Of a stretch of DNA of 64,000 nucleotides, positions 18,793-29,388 are shown in pieces. The stretch's first letter is position 1; the number at the start of each line of letters is the position of its first letter. The notes under the pieces are model-generated. The model did no database searches and was not told the origin of the DNA. It was given only the letters and a program-made list of their open reading frames with translations. The stretch covers positions 80,808 through 144,807 of the forward strand of contig NZ_NQKI01000008.1 of the NCBI RefSeq assembly GCF_002269125.1, read 5' to 3'. The translations under genes were made by a program, and so were the position numbers. This stretch comes from Pseudomonas lundensis. Lineage in GTDB: Bacteria > Pseudomonadota > Gammaproteobacteria > Pseudomonadales > Pseudomonadaceae.

Positions 18793-19301
18793 CTCAGGTT
18801 TTTCTCGGGCTGGGCAGTAATGTCGAGCGCGAAAAGCATTTGCATGCGGGGCTCGATGCGCTGGCTGGCTTCCTGCAAAACATGCAGTGTTCGGCAGTGT
18901 TTGAAAGTCAGCCTGTGGGAATAAAAAGCGGGCCTTTCTTCAATCTGGTGGTGGTGGCCAACACAGATTTACCATTGGCGGATTTGACCCGACGTTTGAA
19001 GCTGATCGAAGCCGATAACGGACGATACGCGCAGGATCGCAAAGGTTTGCCGCTCGATATTGACGTGTTGTTTTACGGTGACTGGGTGGGCGATTTTGAC
19101 GGTTTGGTCTTGCCGCGCGCCGAGATACTCAGAAATGCCTTTGTGCTGTGGCCGCTTTCGCTGATCGCCCCTGACAAGCTACATCCGAGTGTGGGCATGA
19201 CACTTGGTCAGATCTGGGCAGAGGCTCAGATTGATCAAGTGCTTGCCCCCGCGGCGTTTGAATGGCGTGGCGAGCAATTGACACCGAAAGAGATGCTTTG
19301 A
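18783..19301 (+). CDS. folK: Folate pyrophosphokinase-like protein (HPPK, FolK family)
   Basis: 172 residues. HPPK attaches pyrophosphate to the pterin made by the upstream aldolase. GLGSNVERE at the start and the two Mg-binding Asp in LDIDVLFYG (about 93-95) are present. The usual GPRT before those Asp is replaced by RKGLP, so this is a divergent member; pseudomonads commonly have another folK near panB-panC, from memory. The ten-base overlap with folB implies coupled synthesis. Confidence 0.85.
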   Translation: MSLTQVFLGLGSNVEREKHLHAGLDALAGFLQNMQCSAVFESQPVGIKSGPFFNLVVVANTDLPLADLTRRLKLIEADNGRYAQDRKGLPLDIDVLFYGDWVGDFDGLVLPRAEILRNAFVLWPLSLIAPDKLHPSVGMTLGQIWAEAQIDQVLAPAAFEWRGEQLTPKEML

Positions 19302-19303
19302 GG

Positions 19304-19356
19304 CTGCTGTAAATGCGCTGCCGCCGCTCACAACCGAGTGGTGGCAGCGCAGCAGC
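19304..19356. terminator. Long GC-rich hairpin between folK and cca
   Basis: TGCGCTGCCGCC (19314-19325) pairs with GGTGGCAGCGCA (19340-19351), 12 bp with one wobble; CTC/GAG extends the stem inside the loop. It lies between convergent genes and can fold from either strand. No T-run follows, so it may shield 3' ends rather than stop transcription on its own. Confidence 0.5.
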
Positions 19357-19372
19357 TGCAGTTCGCAAGCGG

Positions 19373-20620
19373 TTAGGCTGTGGGCGATGCTGGCTTTTGG
19401 GTCGCGTCTTTGTAGGCTTGTAAAGCGCTGAGCCGTTCGCGCTTAAGGGCTTCCCCCAGCGCCGGGCCCTTGAACCCCTGTGCCAGCAGCGGCTGGATGT
19501 CGACTGCCTGGGCTGCTTTCGCGGCGCCACGCAAATAGTCAGCCTGAGGGTATGGCCGTTCTTCAAGCCCCAAGCGACCCTTGGCGTCCATCTCACAAGC
19601 GACGATAAATTCCTCGAAGCGTTGAGGTCGACGGTAAACGTCAAATCGTTGCAGCAATTCCAGTAAGGTCGAGGCCTTCAGCTCAAAGGCCCGATGCCCG
19701 TGGGTGTGGTATTCGCCGACCAGCAATGCAAGTTCCTGACAATCTCGAGGTGCTTTGAACCGCTCGTTTGCGGCTTTGATCAGGCGCAATCCGGTGTGCT
19801 CATGGGCGATATGGCGTGGCCATTTCGATTCCGGCGTAAGGCCTTTTCCCACGTCATGCAGCAAGCACGCCCAGCGTACGGTCAAAGGCTGGTGATGCCG
19901 CGCCGCTTGTTCAAGCACGCTCAGGGTGTGAATGCCACTGTCGATTTCAGGGTGGTGAGCTGGCGGTTGCGGTACGCCGAATAATGCCTGGACTTCGGGC
20001 AATAGCACTTCAAGTGCGCCGCAACGTCTGAGTACTTCAATAAAAACGTGGGGATGGTCTTCCATCAGGGCGCGGGATATTTCCTTCCAGCAACGTTCCG
20101 GTGTTAGCGCTTGGAGTTCGCCTGAGGCTGACAGTTGACGCATCAGTTCCAGTGTTTCGTCTGCCACCCTGAACCCGAGCCCGGCATAACGTGCAGCGAA
20201 GCGCGCAACGCGCAGCACCCGCAGGGGATCTTCGGCGAATGCTGGAGAAACATGGCGCAATATGCGTGCTTCCAGATCTCGTTGGCCGTGGTAGGGGTCA
20301 GTAATATTGCCCGCATCATCTTCGGCCATCGCATTGATGGTCAGATCGCGGCGGATCAAATCCTCTTCGAGGGTTACGTCAGGGCTGGCATGAAATACAA
20401 AGCCCCCATAACCGTGTCCGCTTTTGCGCTCGGTGCGGGCGAGGGCGTATTCCTCCCCGGTTTTAGGATGGAGAAAGACCGGGAAGTCGGAGCCTACGGG
20501 ACGAAAGCCCTTGGCCAGCATTTGTTCGGCACTCGCGCCTACTACGACCCAGTCGATGTCTGTGACGGGTTTGCCAAGCAAGCGATCGCGGACTGCACCG
20601 CCGACTTTATAAATCTGCAT
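19373..20620 (-). CDS. cca: CCA-adding tRNA nucleotidyltransferase
   Basis: 415 residues. It adds or repairs the CCA end of tRNAs. Seen: [10 protein letters not shown] near residue 7, the catalytic [18 protein letters not shown] near 110, the nucleotide-recognition segment, and an HD phosphohydrolase domain (LLHDVGKG near 250 with HIAHEHTG following), so the multifunctional form is present. It converges on folK across a strong hairpin. Normal length. Confidence 0.98.
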   Translation of the reverse strand: MQIYKVGGAVRDRLLGKPVTDIDWVVVGASAEQMLAKGFRPVGSDFPVFLHPKTGEEYALARTERKSGHGYGGFVFHASPDVTLEEDLIRRDLTINAMAEDDAGNITDPYHGQRDLEARILRHVSPAFAEDPLRVLRVARFAARYAGLGFRVADETLELMRQLSASGELQALTPERCWKEISRALMEDHPHVFIEVLRRCGALEVLLPEVQALFGVPQPPAHHPEIDSGIHTLSVLEQAARHHQPLTVRWACLLHDVGKGLTPESKWPRHIAHEHTGLRLIKAANERFKAPRDCQELALLVGEYHTHGHRAFELKASTLLELLQRFDVYRRPQRFEEFIVACEMDAKGRLGLEERPYPQADYLRGAAKAAQAVDIQPLLAQGFKGPALGEALKRERLSALQAYKDATQKPASPTA

Positions 20621-20682
20621 AAAAAACCTCCGTTAGCGCGACAGGATAACCGCTGCGTCGCGCAAACGGAGGTTCACGTCTA

Positions 20683-22245
20683 TCACAAGTGAATGGCGCT
20701 CAAATCCAAACGTCCGTATTCAGCATCGCCATGTTCACTTTTTGGCGGGACATGATGGGCCTTCATCACTTGATCCCCTTGCAGGGTTTCGAGGTGAATA
20801 TCAAAACCCCACAGGCGGTGAAGGTGTTTAAGTACCTCGTCAGTGGAGTCGCCCAGCGGTTTGCGGTCATGCTGTTGATGGCGCAGGGTAAGCGAGCGAT
20901 CGCCGCGACGGTCGATACTCCAGATTTGCACGTTAGGCTCGCGATTCCCCAAGTTGTACTGCGCTGCCAGGGTTTCGCGAATGATCCTGTAGCCGTTTTC
21001 ATCGTGGATAGCGGGTACGAGTAAATCGTCTTTCTGATCGTCATCCATGATGCTGAACAGCTTGAGGTCGCGAATAACCTTGGGGGACAGGTATTGCAGG
21101 ATGAAGCTTTCGTCTTTGAAGCTGCTCATGGCGAACTTGATGCTCGATAACCAGTCGCTGCCCGCCAACTCGGGGAACCAGCGACGATCTTCCTCGGTGG
21201 GTTCTTCGCACATGCGCCGGATATCGCGGTACATCGCGAAACCCAAGGCATACGGGTTGATCCCGCTGTAGTAGGGGCTGTCAAAACCCGGTTGAAACAC
21301 CACGCTGGTGTGCGAGGTCAGGAACTCCATCATGAAGCCGTCCGTCACCAGCCCCTCATCGTAAAGATCGTTCATCAGGGTGTAATGCCAAAAAGTTGCC
21401 CAGCCTTCGTTCATGACCTGGGTTTGGCGCTGTGGGTAAAAGTACTGGGCGATTTTGCGTACGATACGCACCACTTCGCGTTGCCAGGGTTCCAGCAGCG
21501 GCGCGTGTTTCTCGATGAAATACAGGATGTTTTCCTGAGGTTCGTCCGGAAAACGTGCGTTGTCCTTTTCGTTGAATTTGTCAGCGTTCTTGGGGATGGT
21601 GCGCCACAAATCATTGATCTGTTTTTGCAGGTGCTCTTCGCGCTCCTTCTGACGACGACGCTCTTCTTCGGCCGAAATCGGATAAGGCCGTTTGTAGCGG
21701 TCTACGCCGTAATTCATCAGTGCATGGCAAGAGTCCAGCAAGTCTTCCACCGCGTCGATACCGTGGCGCTCTTCGCACTGCATGATGTATTGCTTGGCGA
21801 ACACCAGGTAATCAATGATCGAACTGGCGTCAGTCCAGGTTCGGAACAGGTAATTACCCTTGAAGAAGCTGTTGTGGCCATAGCAGGCATGGGCCACCAC
21901 CAGGGCTTGCATGCAGATGGTGTTCTCTTCCATCAGGTAAGCGATGCACGGGTCTGAGTTGATGACGATTTCATACGCCAGCCCCATTTGCCCGCGGCTG
22001 TAGGACTTTTCGGTACTCAAGAAATGTTTGCCGTAGGACCAATGGTGATAGCCCAATGGCATCCCGACAGAGGCGTAGGCGTCCATCATCTGCTCGGCGG
22101 TGATGACTTCAATCTGGTTGGGGTAGGTGTCCAGTGCATACCGTTCGGCCAGGCGACCGATTTCCCGGTCGTAGGCCTGGATCAGTTCAAAGGTCCACTC
22201 GGAGCCAGTGGAGATGGGGTGGCGTTTATTCTCTTTGGCGGTCAT
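20683..22245 (-). CDS. SpoVR family protein (YcgB type)
   Basis: 520 residues, the full length of the gamma-proteobacterial SpoVR/YcgB family. Seen: [20 protein letters not shown] at the start, the conserved HWSYGKHF, and [18 protein letters not shown], as well as GWATFWHY. Biochemical role is not established. It is the third gene of prkA-yeaH-spoVR; its start overlaps the yeaH stop by four bases. This trio is usually induced by stress and nitrogen limitation through RpoS/RpoN in enterobacteria; no such site was identified here. Confidence 0.95.
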   Translation of the reverse strand: MTAKENKRHPISTGSEWTFELIQAYDREIGRLAERYALDTYPNQIEVITAEQMMDAYASVGMPLGYHHWSYGKHFLSTEKSYSRGQMGLAYEIVINSDPCIAYLMEENTICMQALVVAHACYGHNSFFKGNYLFRTWTDASSIIDYLVFAKQYIMQCEERHGIDAVEDLLDSCHALMNYGVDRYKRPYPISAEEERRRQKEREEHLQKQINDLWRTIPKNADKFNEKDNARFPDEPQENILYFIEKHAPLLEPWQREVVRIVRKIAQYFYPQRQTQVMNEGWATFWHYTLMNDLYDEGLVTDGFMMEFLTSHTSVVFQPGFDSPYYSGINPYALGFAMYRDIRRMCEEPTEEDRRWFPELAGSDWLSSIKFAMSSFKDESFILQYLSPKVIRDLKLFSIMDDDQKDDLLVPAIHDENGYRIIRETLAAQYNLGNREPNVQIWSIDRRGDRSLTLRHQQHDRKPLGDSTDEVLKHLHRLWGFDIHLETLQGDQVMKAHHVPPKSEHGDAEYGRLDLSAIHL

Positions 22246-23516
22246 GTCACTAACCTGCGCTGGAAGAGTTCACGGAAGACCGGGTAAATATCGCCGGCCG
22301 AGACCAGTTGCTGTTGAGCGAAGGTGTCGGGAAAAGCCTCGTTGATACGCTCATATTCGTACCAGAGCGCCTGATGTTCGCGCGGGGTAATTTCCACATA
22401 AGTGTAGTACTGCACGAATGGCATGATCTGGTTGATCAAAATGTCACGGCAAATGGGTGAGTCGTCGTTCCAGTTGTCGCCGTCGGAAGCCTGGGCGGCA
22501 TAAATGTTCCATTCGTTAGTGGGATATCGCTCGGCCATGATCTCCTGCATCAACTTGAGTGCGCTGGAGACAATGGTGCCGCCGGTCTCGCGCGAATAGA
22601 AAAACTCCTCTTCATCTACCTCCCGGGCACTGGTGTGGTGGCGAATGAACACTACTTCGATTTTGTCGTAATTTCGTTTCAGGAACAGGTACAGCAAGAT
22701 AAAGAATCGCTTGGCGATGTCCTTGGTGGCTTGCGTCATGGAGCCTGAAACGTCCATCAGGCAGAACATCACCGCCTTCGAGCTCGGGTTGGGGTGTTTA
22801 ACCAGCAAGTTGTACTTGAGGTCGAAAGTATCGAGAAACGGGACACGATGAATGCGGGCGCTGAGCTTTTCGATTTCAGCTTCGATGTCTTTGATATCGC
22901 CGAAATTGTCAGGTTCTTCGCGTTTTAAACGCTCAAGTTCGATTTTTGCTTCTTTGAGTCGTGCGCGGCTGCTGCCGGTCAGGGCAATGCGCCGGGCATG
23001 GGCGGAACGCAAGGTACGGATGATGTTGATTCGTGAGGGGTTACCCTCGTTGCTGATGCCAGCACGCACGGTTTTAAACGTGTCGGTGCCCGTCAGGTGG
23101 CGTTTGACCAGGTTTGGCAGTTCGAGGTCTTCGAACATGAATTCGAGGAATTCTTCCTGGGTGATTTGAAACACAAACTCATCCATGCCTTCGCCGGAAT
23201 TGCCTGCCTTGCCCGGGCCGCCTCCGCCCCCGGACCCGCCTTGAGGGCGTTGAATGTGTTCGCCGCTGGTGAACTCCTTATTACCCGGATGCACGACCGT
23301 TTGTTTGCCGCCGCGCCCGTGGTGCAGCACCGGCTCGTCAATATCGCGACCGGGAATGCTGATCTGTTCGCCATGTTCCATGTCGGTAATGGAACGCCGG
23401 CCCACGGCTTCTTCGACGGCCTTTTTAATGTGGTCGCGATAGCGCCGCAGAAAACGTTGGCGGTTTACCGTGCTCTTGTTCTTGCCATTAAGGCGTCGAT
23501 CGATCACATAGCTCAT
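22242..23516 (-). CDS. YeaH/YhbH family protein (DUF444)
   Basis: 424 residues when started at ATG 23516, which has GGAGG seven bases upstream and yields the family N-terminus [20 protein letters not shown]; the open frame runs 14 codons further left without a start signal. Seen: the Gly-rich segment [10 protein letters not shown] near residue 95 and a von Willebrand A-like metal site MDVSGSM near 255. Function unknown; it is always found with the PrkA kinase and SpoVR. It overlaps spoVR by four bases. Confidence 0.95.
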   Translation of the reverse strand: MSYVIDRRLNGKNKSTVNRQRFLRRYRDHIKKAVEEAVGRRSITDMEHGEQISIPGRDIDEPVLHHGRGGKQTVVHPGNKEFTSGEHIQRPQGGSGGGGGPGKAGNSGEGMDEFVFQITQEEFLEFMFEDLELPNLVKRHLTGTDTFKTVRAGISNEGNPSRINIIRTLRSAHARRIALTGSSRARLKEAKIELERLKREEPDNFGDIKDIEAEIEKLSARIHRVPFLDTFDLKYNLLVKHPNPSSKAVMFCLMDVSGSMTQATKDIAKRFFILLYLFLKRNYDKIEVVFIRHHTSAREVDEEEFFYSRETGGTIVSSALKLMQEIMAERYPTNEWNIYAAQASDGDNWNDDSPICRDILINQIMPFVQYYTYVEITPREHQALWYEYERINEAFPDTFAQQQLVSAGDIYPVFRELFQRRLVT

Positions 23517-23543
23517 AAGCCCTCCGGGCCGCTTCAAGAGGTG

Positions 23544-23611
23544 AGCTGCACGCTGCAAGCCACCGCGAGCTCCCGGGTTCGGGAGTTTCGTCGGGTGCTA
23601 GCAGCGTGTAG
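23544..23611. repeat. Imperfect inverted repeat between prkA and yeaH
   Basis: GCTGCACGCTGC and GCAGCGTGTAGC are reverse complements with one mismatch and enclose a second stem, CTCCCG/CGGGAG (23570-23585). The unit resembles a REP-type mosaic common in pseudomonads. It lies in the transcribed gap and could lower expression of the downstream genes or stabilise prkA mRNA. Confidence 0.45.
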
Positions 23612-23630
23612 CCGGGCGCTTGCCGCTGCC

Positions 23631-25553
23631 TCACTGCGATTTTCTGACCCGCAGGTACCACTCGGAGAGCAGTCGTACTTGTTTGTCGGTGTAACCGCGT
23701 TCAACCATTCGGGTCACGAAGTCGTTGTGTTTTTGTTGATCCTCTTTGCTCGCCTTGGCGTTGAAGCTGATGACCGGCAGCAGGTCCTCAGTGTTGGAGA
23801 ACATTTTCTTCTCGATGACCACCCGCAGTTTTTCGTAGCTGAGCCATGTCGGGTTTTTGCCATTGTTGTTGGCGCGGGCACGCAGGACGAAGTTGACGAT
23901 TTCGTTGCGGAAATCTTTCGGGTTGCTGATGCCAGCCGGTTTTTCGATTTTCTCCAGTTCTTCGTTAAGGGCGATGCGGTTGAGGATTTCGCCGGTTTCG
24001 GGGTCACGGTATTCCTGATCCTGAATCCAGAAATCGGCGTACAGAACGTAGCGGTCGAAAATGTTTTGCCCGTATTCGCTGTAGGACTCCAGGTAAGCGG
24101 TCTGAATTTCCTTGCCGATGAACTCGATGTACCGGGGCGCCAGGTACTCTTTCAGGAAGCGCAGATAACGCTCGCGGGTTTCTGGCTGGAACTGTTCCTG
24201 TTCGATCTGTTGTTCAAGCACGTAGAGCAAGTGCACCGGGTTGGCAGCGATTTCGTGCGGGTCGAAGTTGAAGACTTTGGACAGGATTTTGAAGGCAAAT
24301 CGGGTCGACAAACCGTTCATGCCTTCGTCGACGCCAGCGCTGTCACGGTACTCCTGAATGGATTTGGCTTTCGGATCGGTGTCTTTGAGGTTTTCGCCGT
24401 CATAGACACGCATTTTGGAGTAGATGTTGGAGTTTTCAGGTTCTTTGAGGCGTGACAGCACCGTGAACTGCGCGAGCATCTTCAGGGTGTCAGGTGCGCA
24501 ATGGGCTTTGGCCAGCGAGCTGTTATAAAGCAGTTTGTCGTAGATTTTGACTTCGTCACTGACCCGCAGGCAGTACGGCACTTTTACGATGTAAATCCGA
24601 TCGATAAACGCTTCGTTGTTTTTGTTGTTACGGAAGGTATGCCACTCCGATTCGTTGGAGTGCGCCAGCAGAACCCCGGTAAAAGGAATCGCCCCCAGTC
24701 CTTCGGTACTGTTGTAGTTGCCTTCCTGAGTAGCCGTGAGCAATGGGTGCAGCACCTTGATCGGTGCCTTGAACATTTCGACGAATTCCATCAGACCCTG
24801 GTTGGCCCGGCACAGCGCGCCCGAATAGCTGTAGGCGTCGGCATCGTTTTGCGGGAATTCTTCTAGCTTGCGGATATCGACCTTGCCCACCAGTGCCGAA
24901 ATGTCCTGGTTGTTTTCATCGCCGGGTTCGGTTTTGGCCACTGCAATCTGGTTAAGGATTGACGGGTAGAGTTTGACCACCCGGAACTGGCTGATATCGC
25001 CGCCAAATTCAGCCAGGCGCTTGGTGGCCCAGGGCGACATGATGGTGCTCAGGTAACGCTTGGAGATCCCGAAGTCTTCTTCAAGAATCGCGCCATCTTC
25101 CGTGGCGTTGAACAGGCCAAGCGGCGACTCGAAAACTGGCGAACCTTTGATGGCGTAAAAAGGGACTTTCTCGATCAATTGCTTGAGCTTTTCAGCCAGG
25201 GACGACTTGCCGCCGCCCACCGGGCCCAGCAAGTAGAGGATTTGTTTCTTTTCTTCCAACCCTTGGGCTGCATGGCGGAAGTAGGAAACGATTTGCTCAA
25301 TGCACTCTTCCATTCCGTGGAAGTCGGCAAAAGCCGGGTAGCGGCGAATCACTTTGTTGGAGAAGATTCGCGAGAGGCGAGAGTCAGTCGAGGTGTCCAG
25401 CAGTTGCGGTTCACCAATGGCCAACAGCAGCCGTTCGGCAGCCGAGGCGTATGCGCTTTTATCGTTTTTGCACAGCTCAAGGTATTCCTGGAGCGTAAGT
25501 TCTTCCTGGCGCGTGGATTCAAAGCGCTGTTGGAAGTGGCTAAAAATACTCAT
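23631..25553 (-). CDS. prkA: PrkA family serine protein kinase/AAA protein
   Basis: 640 residues from ATG 25553, chosen because GAGGTGA lies a few bases upstream and the N-terminus (MSIFSHFQQRFE) matches the family length; the frame is open 20 codons further. Seen: an AAA-type P-loop LGPVGGGKSSL near residue 112 in the N-terminal domain and the PrkA C-terminal domain after about 400. It phosphorylates proteins in Bacillus and enterobacteria; substrates here are unknown. First gene of the prkA-yeaH-spoVR group. Confidence 0.97.
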   Translation of the reverse strand: MSIFSHFQQRFESTRQEELTLQEYLELCKNDKSAYASAAERLLLAIGEPQLLDTSTDSRLSRIFSNKVIRRYPAFADFHGMEECIEQIVSYFRHAAQGLEEKKQILYLLGPVGGGKSSLAEKLKQLIEKVPFYAIKGSPVFESPLGLFNATEDGAILEEDFGISKRYLSTIMSPWATKRLAEFGGDISQFRVVKLYPSILNQIAVAKTEPGDENNQDISALVGKVDIRKLEEFPQNDADAYSYSGALCRANQGLMEFVEMFKAPIKVLHPLLTATQEGNYNSTEGLGAIPFTGVLLAHSNESEWHTFRNNKNNEAFIDRIYIVKVPYCLRVSDEVKIYDKLLYNSSLAKAHCAPDTLKMLAQFTVLSRLKEPENSNIYSKMRVYDGENLKDTDPKAKSIQEYRDSAGVDEGMNGLSTRFAFKILSKVFNFDPHEIAANPVHLLYVLEQQIEQEQFQPETRERYLRFLKEYLAPRYIEFIGKEIQTAYLESYSEYGQNIFDRYVLYADFWIQDQEYRDPETGEILNRIALNEELEKIEKPAGISNPKDFRNEIVNFVLRARANNNGKNPTWLSYEKLRVVIEKKMFSNTEDLLPVISFNAKASKEDQQKHNDFVTRMVERGYTDKQVRLLSEWYLRVRKSQ

Positions 25554-25853
25554 GACGTCACCTCGCTCGATACGTGGAGCCGGCGATTGATCGGTCAGTT
25601 CGAGTGCTGGCATGCGGCAACGTTGCAGTTGCTGTGTACCCCCCAGGACACCATCAAAGGGGCTAACCCTTTGAAGTTACTACTGATGATCCTCACGCCG
25701 GTGTACCGGCTCTCCCCAGATTCGGATGGCCTGAGCTAAAGGATAGTTGGTTCTGGGAGAGGTCAAGGCGAGATGCGCGAATTGTTGTGTTTGACCGTTG
25801 GTCAGGCAGGGCGCCAGCCCACTGAATACGTGGGCTTGGCGTGCATTAAAAAA
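25554..25853. other. 300-base gap between glpE end and prkA start
   Basis: No gene seen. It should contain the prkA promoter. Next to the end of glpE is an inverted repeat, CGCCAGCCCAC and GTGGGCTTGGCG (25812-25841), matching except for one bulged base; on the minus strand it lies downstream of glpE and may protect the 3' end of that transcript. No T-run follows it. Confidence 0.4.
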
Positions 25854-26183
25854 TTATTCCTCCGGGCTTTGGGCGATTTCGCCCGGATAAGTCGAACGCC
25901 ACAATTCGAAACCACCGTCGAGGCTGTACACATCACTGAATCCTTGGCCTACCAGGTAAGCCGCCGCGCTCTGACTGGAATTACCGTGGTAGCAAGCGAC
26001 GATCAACGGTGCATCCAGATCTGCCTTGGCAATGAAATCGTGAAGCGAGTGGTTATCCAGGCGCGTTGCGCCAGTGATATGCCCGGCGGCATAAGTCTGC
26101 GGGTCGCGAATGTCGACTACTACGGCGCCTTTTTGACGCAGTGTGTGGGCCTGTTCGGGAGCGATACGTTTGAAATCGGTCAT
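25854..26183 (-). CDS. glpE: Thiosulfate sulfurtransferase GlpE (rhodanese)
   Basis: 109 residues, a single rhodanese domain. The active-site loop is CYHGNSSQ, with Cys near residue 64 that carries the persulfide; the upstream [16 protein letters not shown] is the family's conserved strand-helix. It transfers sulfur from thiosulfate to acceptors such as cyanide or thiols. It lies 20 bases after apaH on the same strand and is probably part of the lptD-to-glpE run. Confidence 0.95.
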   Translation of the reverse strand: MTDFKRIAPEQAHTLRQKGAVVVDIRDPQTYAAGHITGATRLDNHSLHDFIAKADLDAPLIVACYHGNSSQSAAAYLVGQGFSDVYSLDGGFELWRSTYPGEIAQSPEE

Positions 26184-26203
26184 GGGAAATTCCTCTGGCC
26201 TGA

Positions 26204-27088
26204 CTACGGGCGTGGGGTTGTGACGCCCAAAGGTTGGGGAGACGGTTGTGGGCTGGCAGGGGCTTTAAGGTGCAGGTCATCGCAGTCGCAGCTCAAGCGC
26301 TGCCCGTTGTCGACGTTGAGCAGGGTCATGGCGCCGCCCCATACGCAGCCAGTGTCGAGTGCGTAGATGCCGGGCTCCTTGCAGTTGCCTTCGAGTGCAG
26401 CCCAGTGACCGAAGATGATTTTGAGGTCCTGGGTTTTGCGTTCTTTATAGCTGAACCACGGTGCATAACCGGGCGGAGCGCTGCCCACGCCTTCTTTGCT
26501 TTTAAGGTCGAGTTTGCCGTCGCGGGTGCAAAACCGCATGCGGGTGAAGTAGTTGGTAATAACCCGCAGGCGTTCAATGCCCGTCAGGTCACTGTCCCAT
26601 TTGGCAGGCTCATTGCCATACATGCCATCGAGGAAAGGGCCCAAAAGGCTGTCATCGCGCAATGCGTGTTCCACTTCGCTCGCATATTTGAGGGCTTTTT
26701 TCAGGCTCCATTGCGGGGGAATACCGGCATGAACCAGTGCGGTATTTCGTTCGAGGTCGTAATGCAACAGAGGTTGCTGGCGCAGCCAGTCCAGCAATTG
26801 GTCACAGTCCGGTGCCTCGAGGATTTCGCGAAGCGTGTCACCCTTTTTCAGGCGCTCAATATTGTTGCCGACCGCAAGCAAGTGCAGGTCGTGGTTGCCC
26901 AGCACGCAAACCAGTGATTCACGCATGCCATACAGAAAGCGCAGCGTCTCCAACGACTCGGGTCCCCGGTTAACGAGGTCGCCCACCAGCCACAGGGTGT
27001 CTTTTGCAGGATCGAACGCAACCCGCTCTAACAGACACTTGAGCGGTTGCAGGCAACCTTGAAGGTCACCGACTGCGTACACCGCCAT
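26204..27088 (-). CDS. apaH: Diadenosine tetraphosphatase ApaH
   Basis: 294 residues. It hydrolyses Ap4A, and can remove Np4 caps from RNA in E. coli. Metallophosphatase motifs are seen in order: GDLQGC near residue 7, [11 protein letters not shown] near 35 and GNHDLH near 64. The start overlaps the apaG stop by one base (TGATG). The C-terminal tail after about 275 is Pro/Ser-rich and not conserved in the family I know. Confidence 0.98.
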   Translation of the reverse strand: MAVYAVGDLQGCLQPLKCLLERVAFDPAKDTLWLVGDLVNRGPESLETLRFLYGMRESLVCVLGNHDLHLLAVGNNIERLKKGDTLREILEAPDCDQLLDWLRQQPLLHYDLERNTALVHAGIPPQWSLKKALKYASEVEHALRDDSLLGPFLDGMYGNEPAKWDSDLTGIERLRVITNYFTRMRFCTRDGKLDLKSKEGVGSAPPGYAPWFSYKERKTQDLKIIFGHWAALEGNCKEPGIYALDTGCVWGGAMTLLNVDNGQRLSCDCDDLHLKAPASPQPSPQPLGVTTPRP

Positions 27089-27468
27089 CAGTGCAGCGCT
27101 CCGGGGACAGCAAGGCGGAAGGGCGCAATGATGGCCTTGAACTGATGATCGTCTTGCGCCTGCATCAGGTAGCTGCCCTGCATGGTGCCGACTTTTGTGG
27201 TGATCACGGAGCCGCTGCTGTAAGTGTGCACCTGACCCGGTTCGATCACCGGTTGTTGTCCGACGACACCTGCACCGCGCACTTCTTCGGTGTGCCCGTC
27301 ACCGTCGGTGATGATCCAGTGCCGTGACAGCAATTTTGCGGGGATTGAGCCGTTGTTCTTCACCGTGATGGTGTAGGCGAAGGCGAAGCGGTCTTGCTCG
27401 GGTTGAGATTGTTCTGGCAAGTAACGGGTGACGACGCTGACGTCAACCTGATAGCGGGGTTCGGACAT
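27088..27468 (-). CDS. apaG: ApaG (CorD) protein
   Basis: 126 residues from ATG 27468, giving the standard N-terminus [16 protein letters not shown]; the frame continues ten codons upstream without need. A fibronectin-like fold with the conserved GxGVVGxQPxIxPG, seen as [14 protein letters not shown], and MQGSY. The function is uncertain; the gene accompanies apaH and rsmA in most gamma-proteobacteria. One-base overlap with apaH. Confidence 0.97.
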   Translation of the reverse strand: MSEPRYQVDVSVVTRYLPEQSQPEQDRFAFAYTITVKNNGSIPAKLLSRHWIITDGDGHTEEVRGAGVVGQQPVIEPGQVHTYSSGSVITTKVGTMQGSYLMQAQDDHQFKAIIAPFRLAVPGALH

Positions 27469-27583
27469 GCGGAAGGCCTTACTTGAAAGCAGAGACACAG
27501 CTCGGGATAAAACTGATGCCTGAGTCTAGGCCAAGTCACGGGTACTAGGCCAGATGCGGCCAGTACCCGATTTGTAAGGACGG

Positions 27584-28402
27584 TCAGTCGGCAGCGGGCG
27601 CTGCGACGGCTTGCTCGCTCAGTTTGTCGGCCAGACGCACGAATGCTGCCAGGTCGAGTTGCTCGGGACGCTTGCTGCCATCGACCCCGGCTGCTTCGAT
27701 TTGCGCATTACTCAGCAAGGCCTTGAGGGTGTTGCGCAAGGTTTTGCGACGCTGGTTGAAAGCTTCGCGCACGACGCGCTCTAGCAGACGATGATCCTTG
27801 GCCGGGTGTGGCAGGGTCTCGTGTGGCACCAGGCGCACAATGGCAGAGTCGACTTTAGGTGGCGGGTTGAATGCGCCCGGACCTACGTTGAACAGGTGTT
27901 CCACACGGCAATGGTACTGAACCATGATCGACAACCGGCCCCAGTCGCCGCCGCCTGGGCCAGCAGCCATGCGCTCTACCACTTCTTTTTGCAGCATGAA
28001 GTGCATGTCGCGGATCAGCTCGGCGTTTTTCAGCAGGTGGAAAATCAGCGGTGTGGAGATGTTGTACGGCAGGTTGCCGACCACACGCAGGGTGCGGGGC
28101 GCCGCACCCAGTGTATTGAAGTCGAACTTGAGGGCGTCGCCCTGATGCAGGTTGAAGTTGCTCATGCCTGCGAACTGTTGATTGAGGATCGGGATCAGGT
28201 CTTTGTCCAGTTCGACCACATCAAGCTGGCCGCCACTGTTGAGGATGCCTTCTGTCAATGCACCCTGGCCCGGGCCGATTTCCAGCAGGCGGTCGCCCGC
28301 CTTGGCATTGATGGCGCGCAGGATGCGGTCAATAACACCAGCATCGTGCAGGAAGTTTTGACCAAAACGCTTACGCGCCTTGTGTTGGTATTGCTCGTTC
28401 AT
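27584..28402 (-). CDS. rsmA: 16S rRNA dimethyladenosine transferase RsmA (KsgA)
   Basis: 272 residues. It dimethylates two adjacent adenosines near the 3' end of 16S rRNA, late in 30S assembly. Seen: [11 protein letters not shown] at the N-terminus, SAM-binding [11 protein letters not shown] near residue 42 and the catalytic NLPYNIS near 112. It overlaps pdxA by four bases (ATGA). Note that the name rsmA is also used for a CsrA-type regulator in Pseudomonas; this is the methyltransferase. Confidence 0.99.
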   Translation of the reverse strand: MNEQYQHKARKRFGQNFLHDAGVIDRILRAINAKAGDRLLEIGPGQGALTEGILNSGGQLDVVELDKDLIPILNQQFAGMSNFNLHQGDALKFDFNTLGAAPRTLRVVGNLPYNISTPLIFHLLKNAELIRDMHFMLQKEVVERMAAGPGGGDWGRLSIMVQYHCRVEHLFNVGPGAFNPPPKVDSAIVRLVPHETLPHPAKDHRLLERVVREAFNQRRKTLRNTLKALLSNAQIEAAGVDGSKRPEQLDLAAFVRLADKLSEQAVAAPAAD

Positions 28403-29388
28403 AAACGGGTCTCGGCCATCTGGTAGGCGGTTTCCAGGGCGACTTGCAGGCTGCCGGTGTCGATCTTGCCGCTGCCCGCCAGATCCAGGGCAGTGCCATG
28501 GTCAACAGAGGTGCGGACGATCGGCAAGCCAAGGGTGATGTTGACGGCGGCACCAAACCCTTTGTACTTCAGCACGGGCAGGCCTTGGTCGTGGTACATC
28601 GCCAGCACTGCGTCACAGTGCTCCAGATATTTGGGGGTAAACAGAGTGTCGGCAGGCAGCGGGCCACGTAGGTCCATGCCCTCGCTGCGCAGAAGCTCCA
28701 GGGTGGGTTCGATAATATCGATTTCTTCACGGCCCAAATGCCCGCCCTCACCAGCATGGGGGTTGAGCCCGCACACCAGAATTCGCGGTTGGGCAATGCC
28801 GAACTTTTGCTGCAGGTCGGCGTGCAGAATACGCGTCACCCGCATCAGGCGTTCGGGGGTGATTGCATCTGCAACCTGACGCAGCGGCAGGTGCGTGGTG
28901 ACAAGCGCCACGCGAAGGCCGCGGGTGGCGAGCATCATTACCACGTGCTCGGTGCGCGTCAGGTCGGCGAGAAATTCGGTATGGCCGGAAAACGGGATGC
29001 CGGCTTCGTTGATGACGCCCTTATGGACAGGGGCAGTAATCATGCCTGCGAAGTCGCCGTCCAGGCAGCCTTGAGCCGCACGGGTCAAGGTGTGCAGCAC
29101 AAAGGCCGCATTGGCTTTGTCCAGTACACCGGGCGTAACCGGTGCGCTGAGCGGGGTATCCCATACATACAAGCTGCCTGCGGGTGCCGGTTGCTTGGGC
29201 CACTGCCCCGGCGTGACGGGCAGCAGGTTGACGGCCACACCCAGCCTGGCGGCCCGCTCAGAGAGCAGGTCGCAGCTGGTAATGGCAATCAGGGGATGGG
29301 GCTGGTGTTGCGAGGCGAGCAGCAGGCACAGATCTGGACCTATGCCTGCCGGTTCGCCGGGTGTCATTGCAAACCGCTGGGTGTTCAC
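28399..29388 (-). CDS. pdxA: 4-hydroxythreonine-4-phosphate dehydrogenase PdxA
   Basis: 329 residues. It oxidises 4-phosphohydroxy-L-threonine in the DXP-dependent vitamin B6 pathway. Seen: [13 protein letters not shown] at the start, the metal-ligand segments with SGHTEFL near 135 and [11 protein letters not shown] near 205, and [13 protein letters not shown] near 265. It overlaps surA and rsmA by four bases on each side, so the three are translated together. Confidence 0.99.
   Translation of the reverse strand: MNTQRFAMTPGEPAGIGPDLCLLLASQHQPHPLIAITSCDLLSERAARLGVAVNLLPVTPGQWPKQPAPAGSLYVWDTPLSAPVTPGVLDKANAAFVLHTLTRAAQGCLDGDFAGMITAPVHKGVINEAGIPFSGHTEFLADLTRTEHVVMMLATRGLRVALVTTHLPLRQVADAITPERLMRVTRILHADLQQKFGIAQPRILVCGLNPHAGEGGHLGREEIDIIEPTLELLRSEGMDLRGPLPADTLFTPKYLEHCDAVLAMYHDQGLPVLKYKGFGAAVNITLGLPIVRTSVDHGTALDLAGSGKIDTGSLQVALETAYQMAETRL

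Noticed and set aside
25812..25841. Intrinsic terminator for glpE
   Set aside because: The stem is good, but on the minus strand the T-rich stretch comes before the stem rather than after it.
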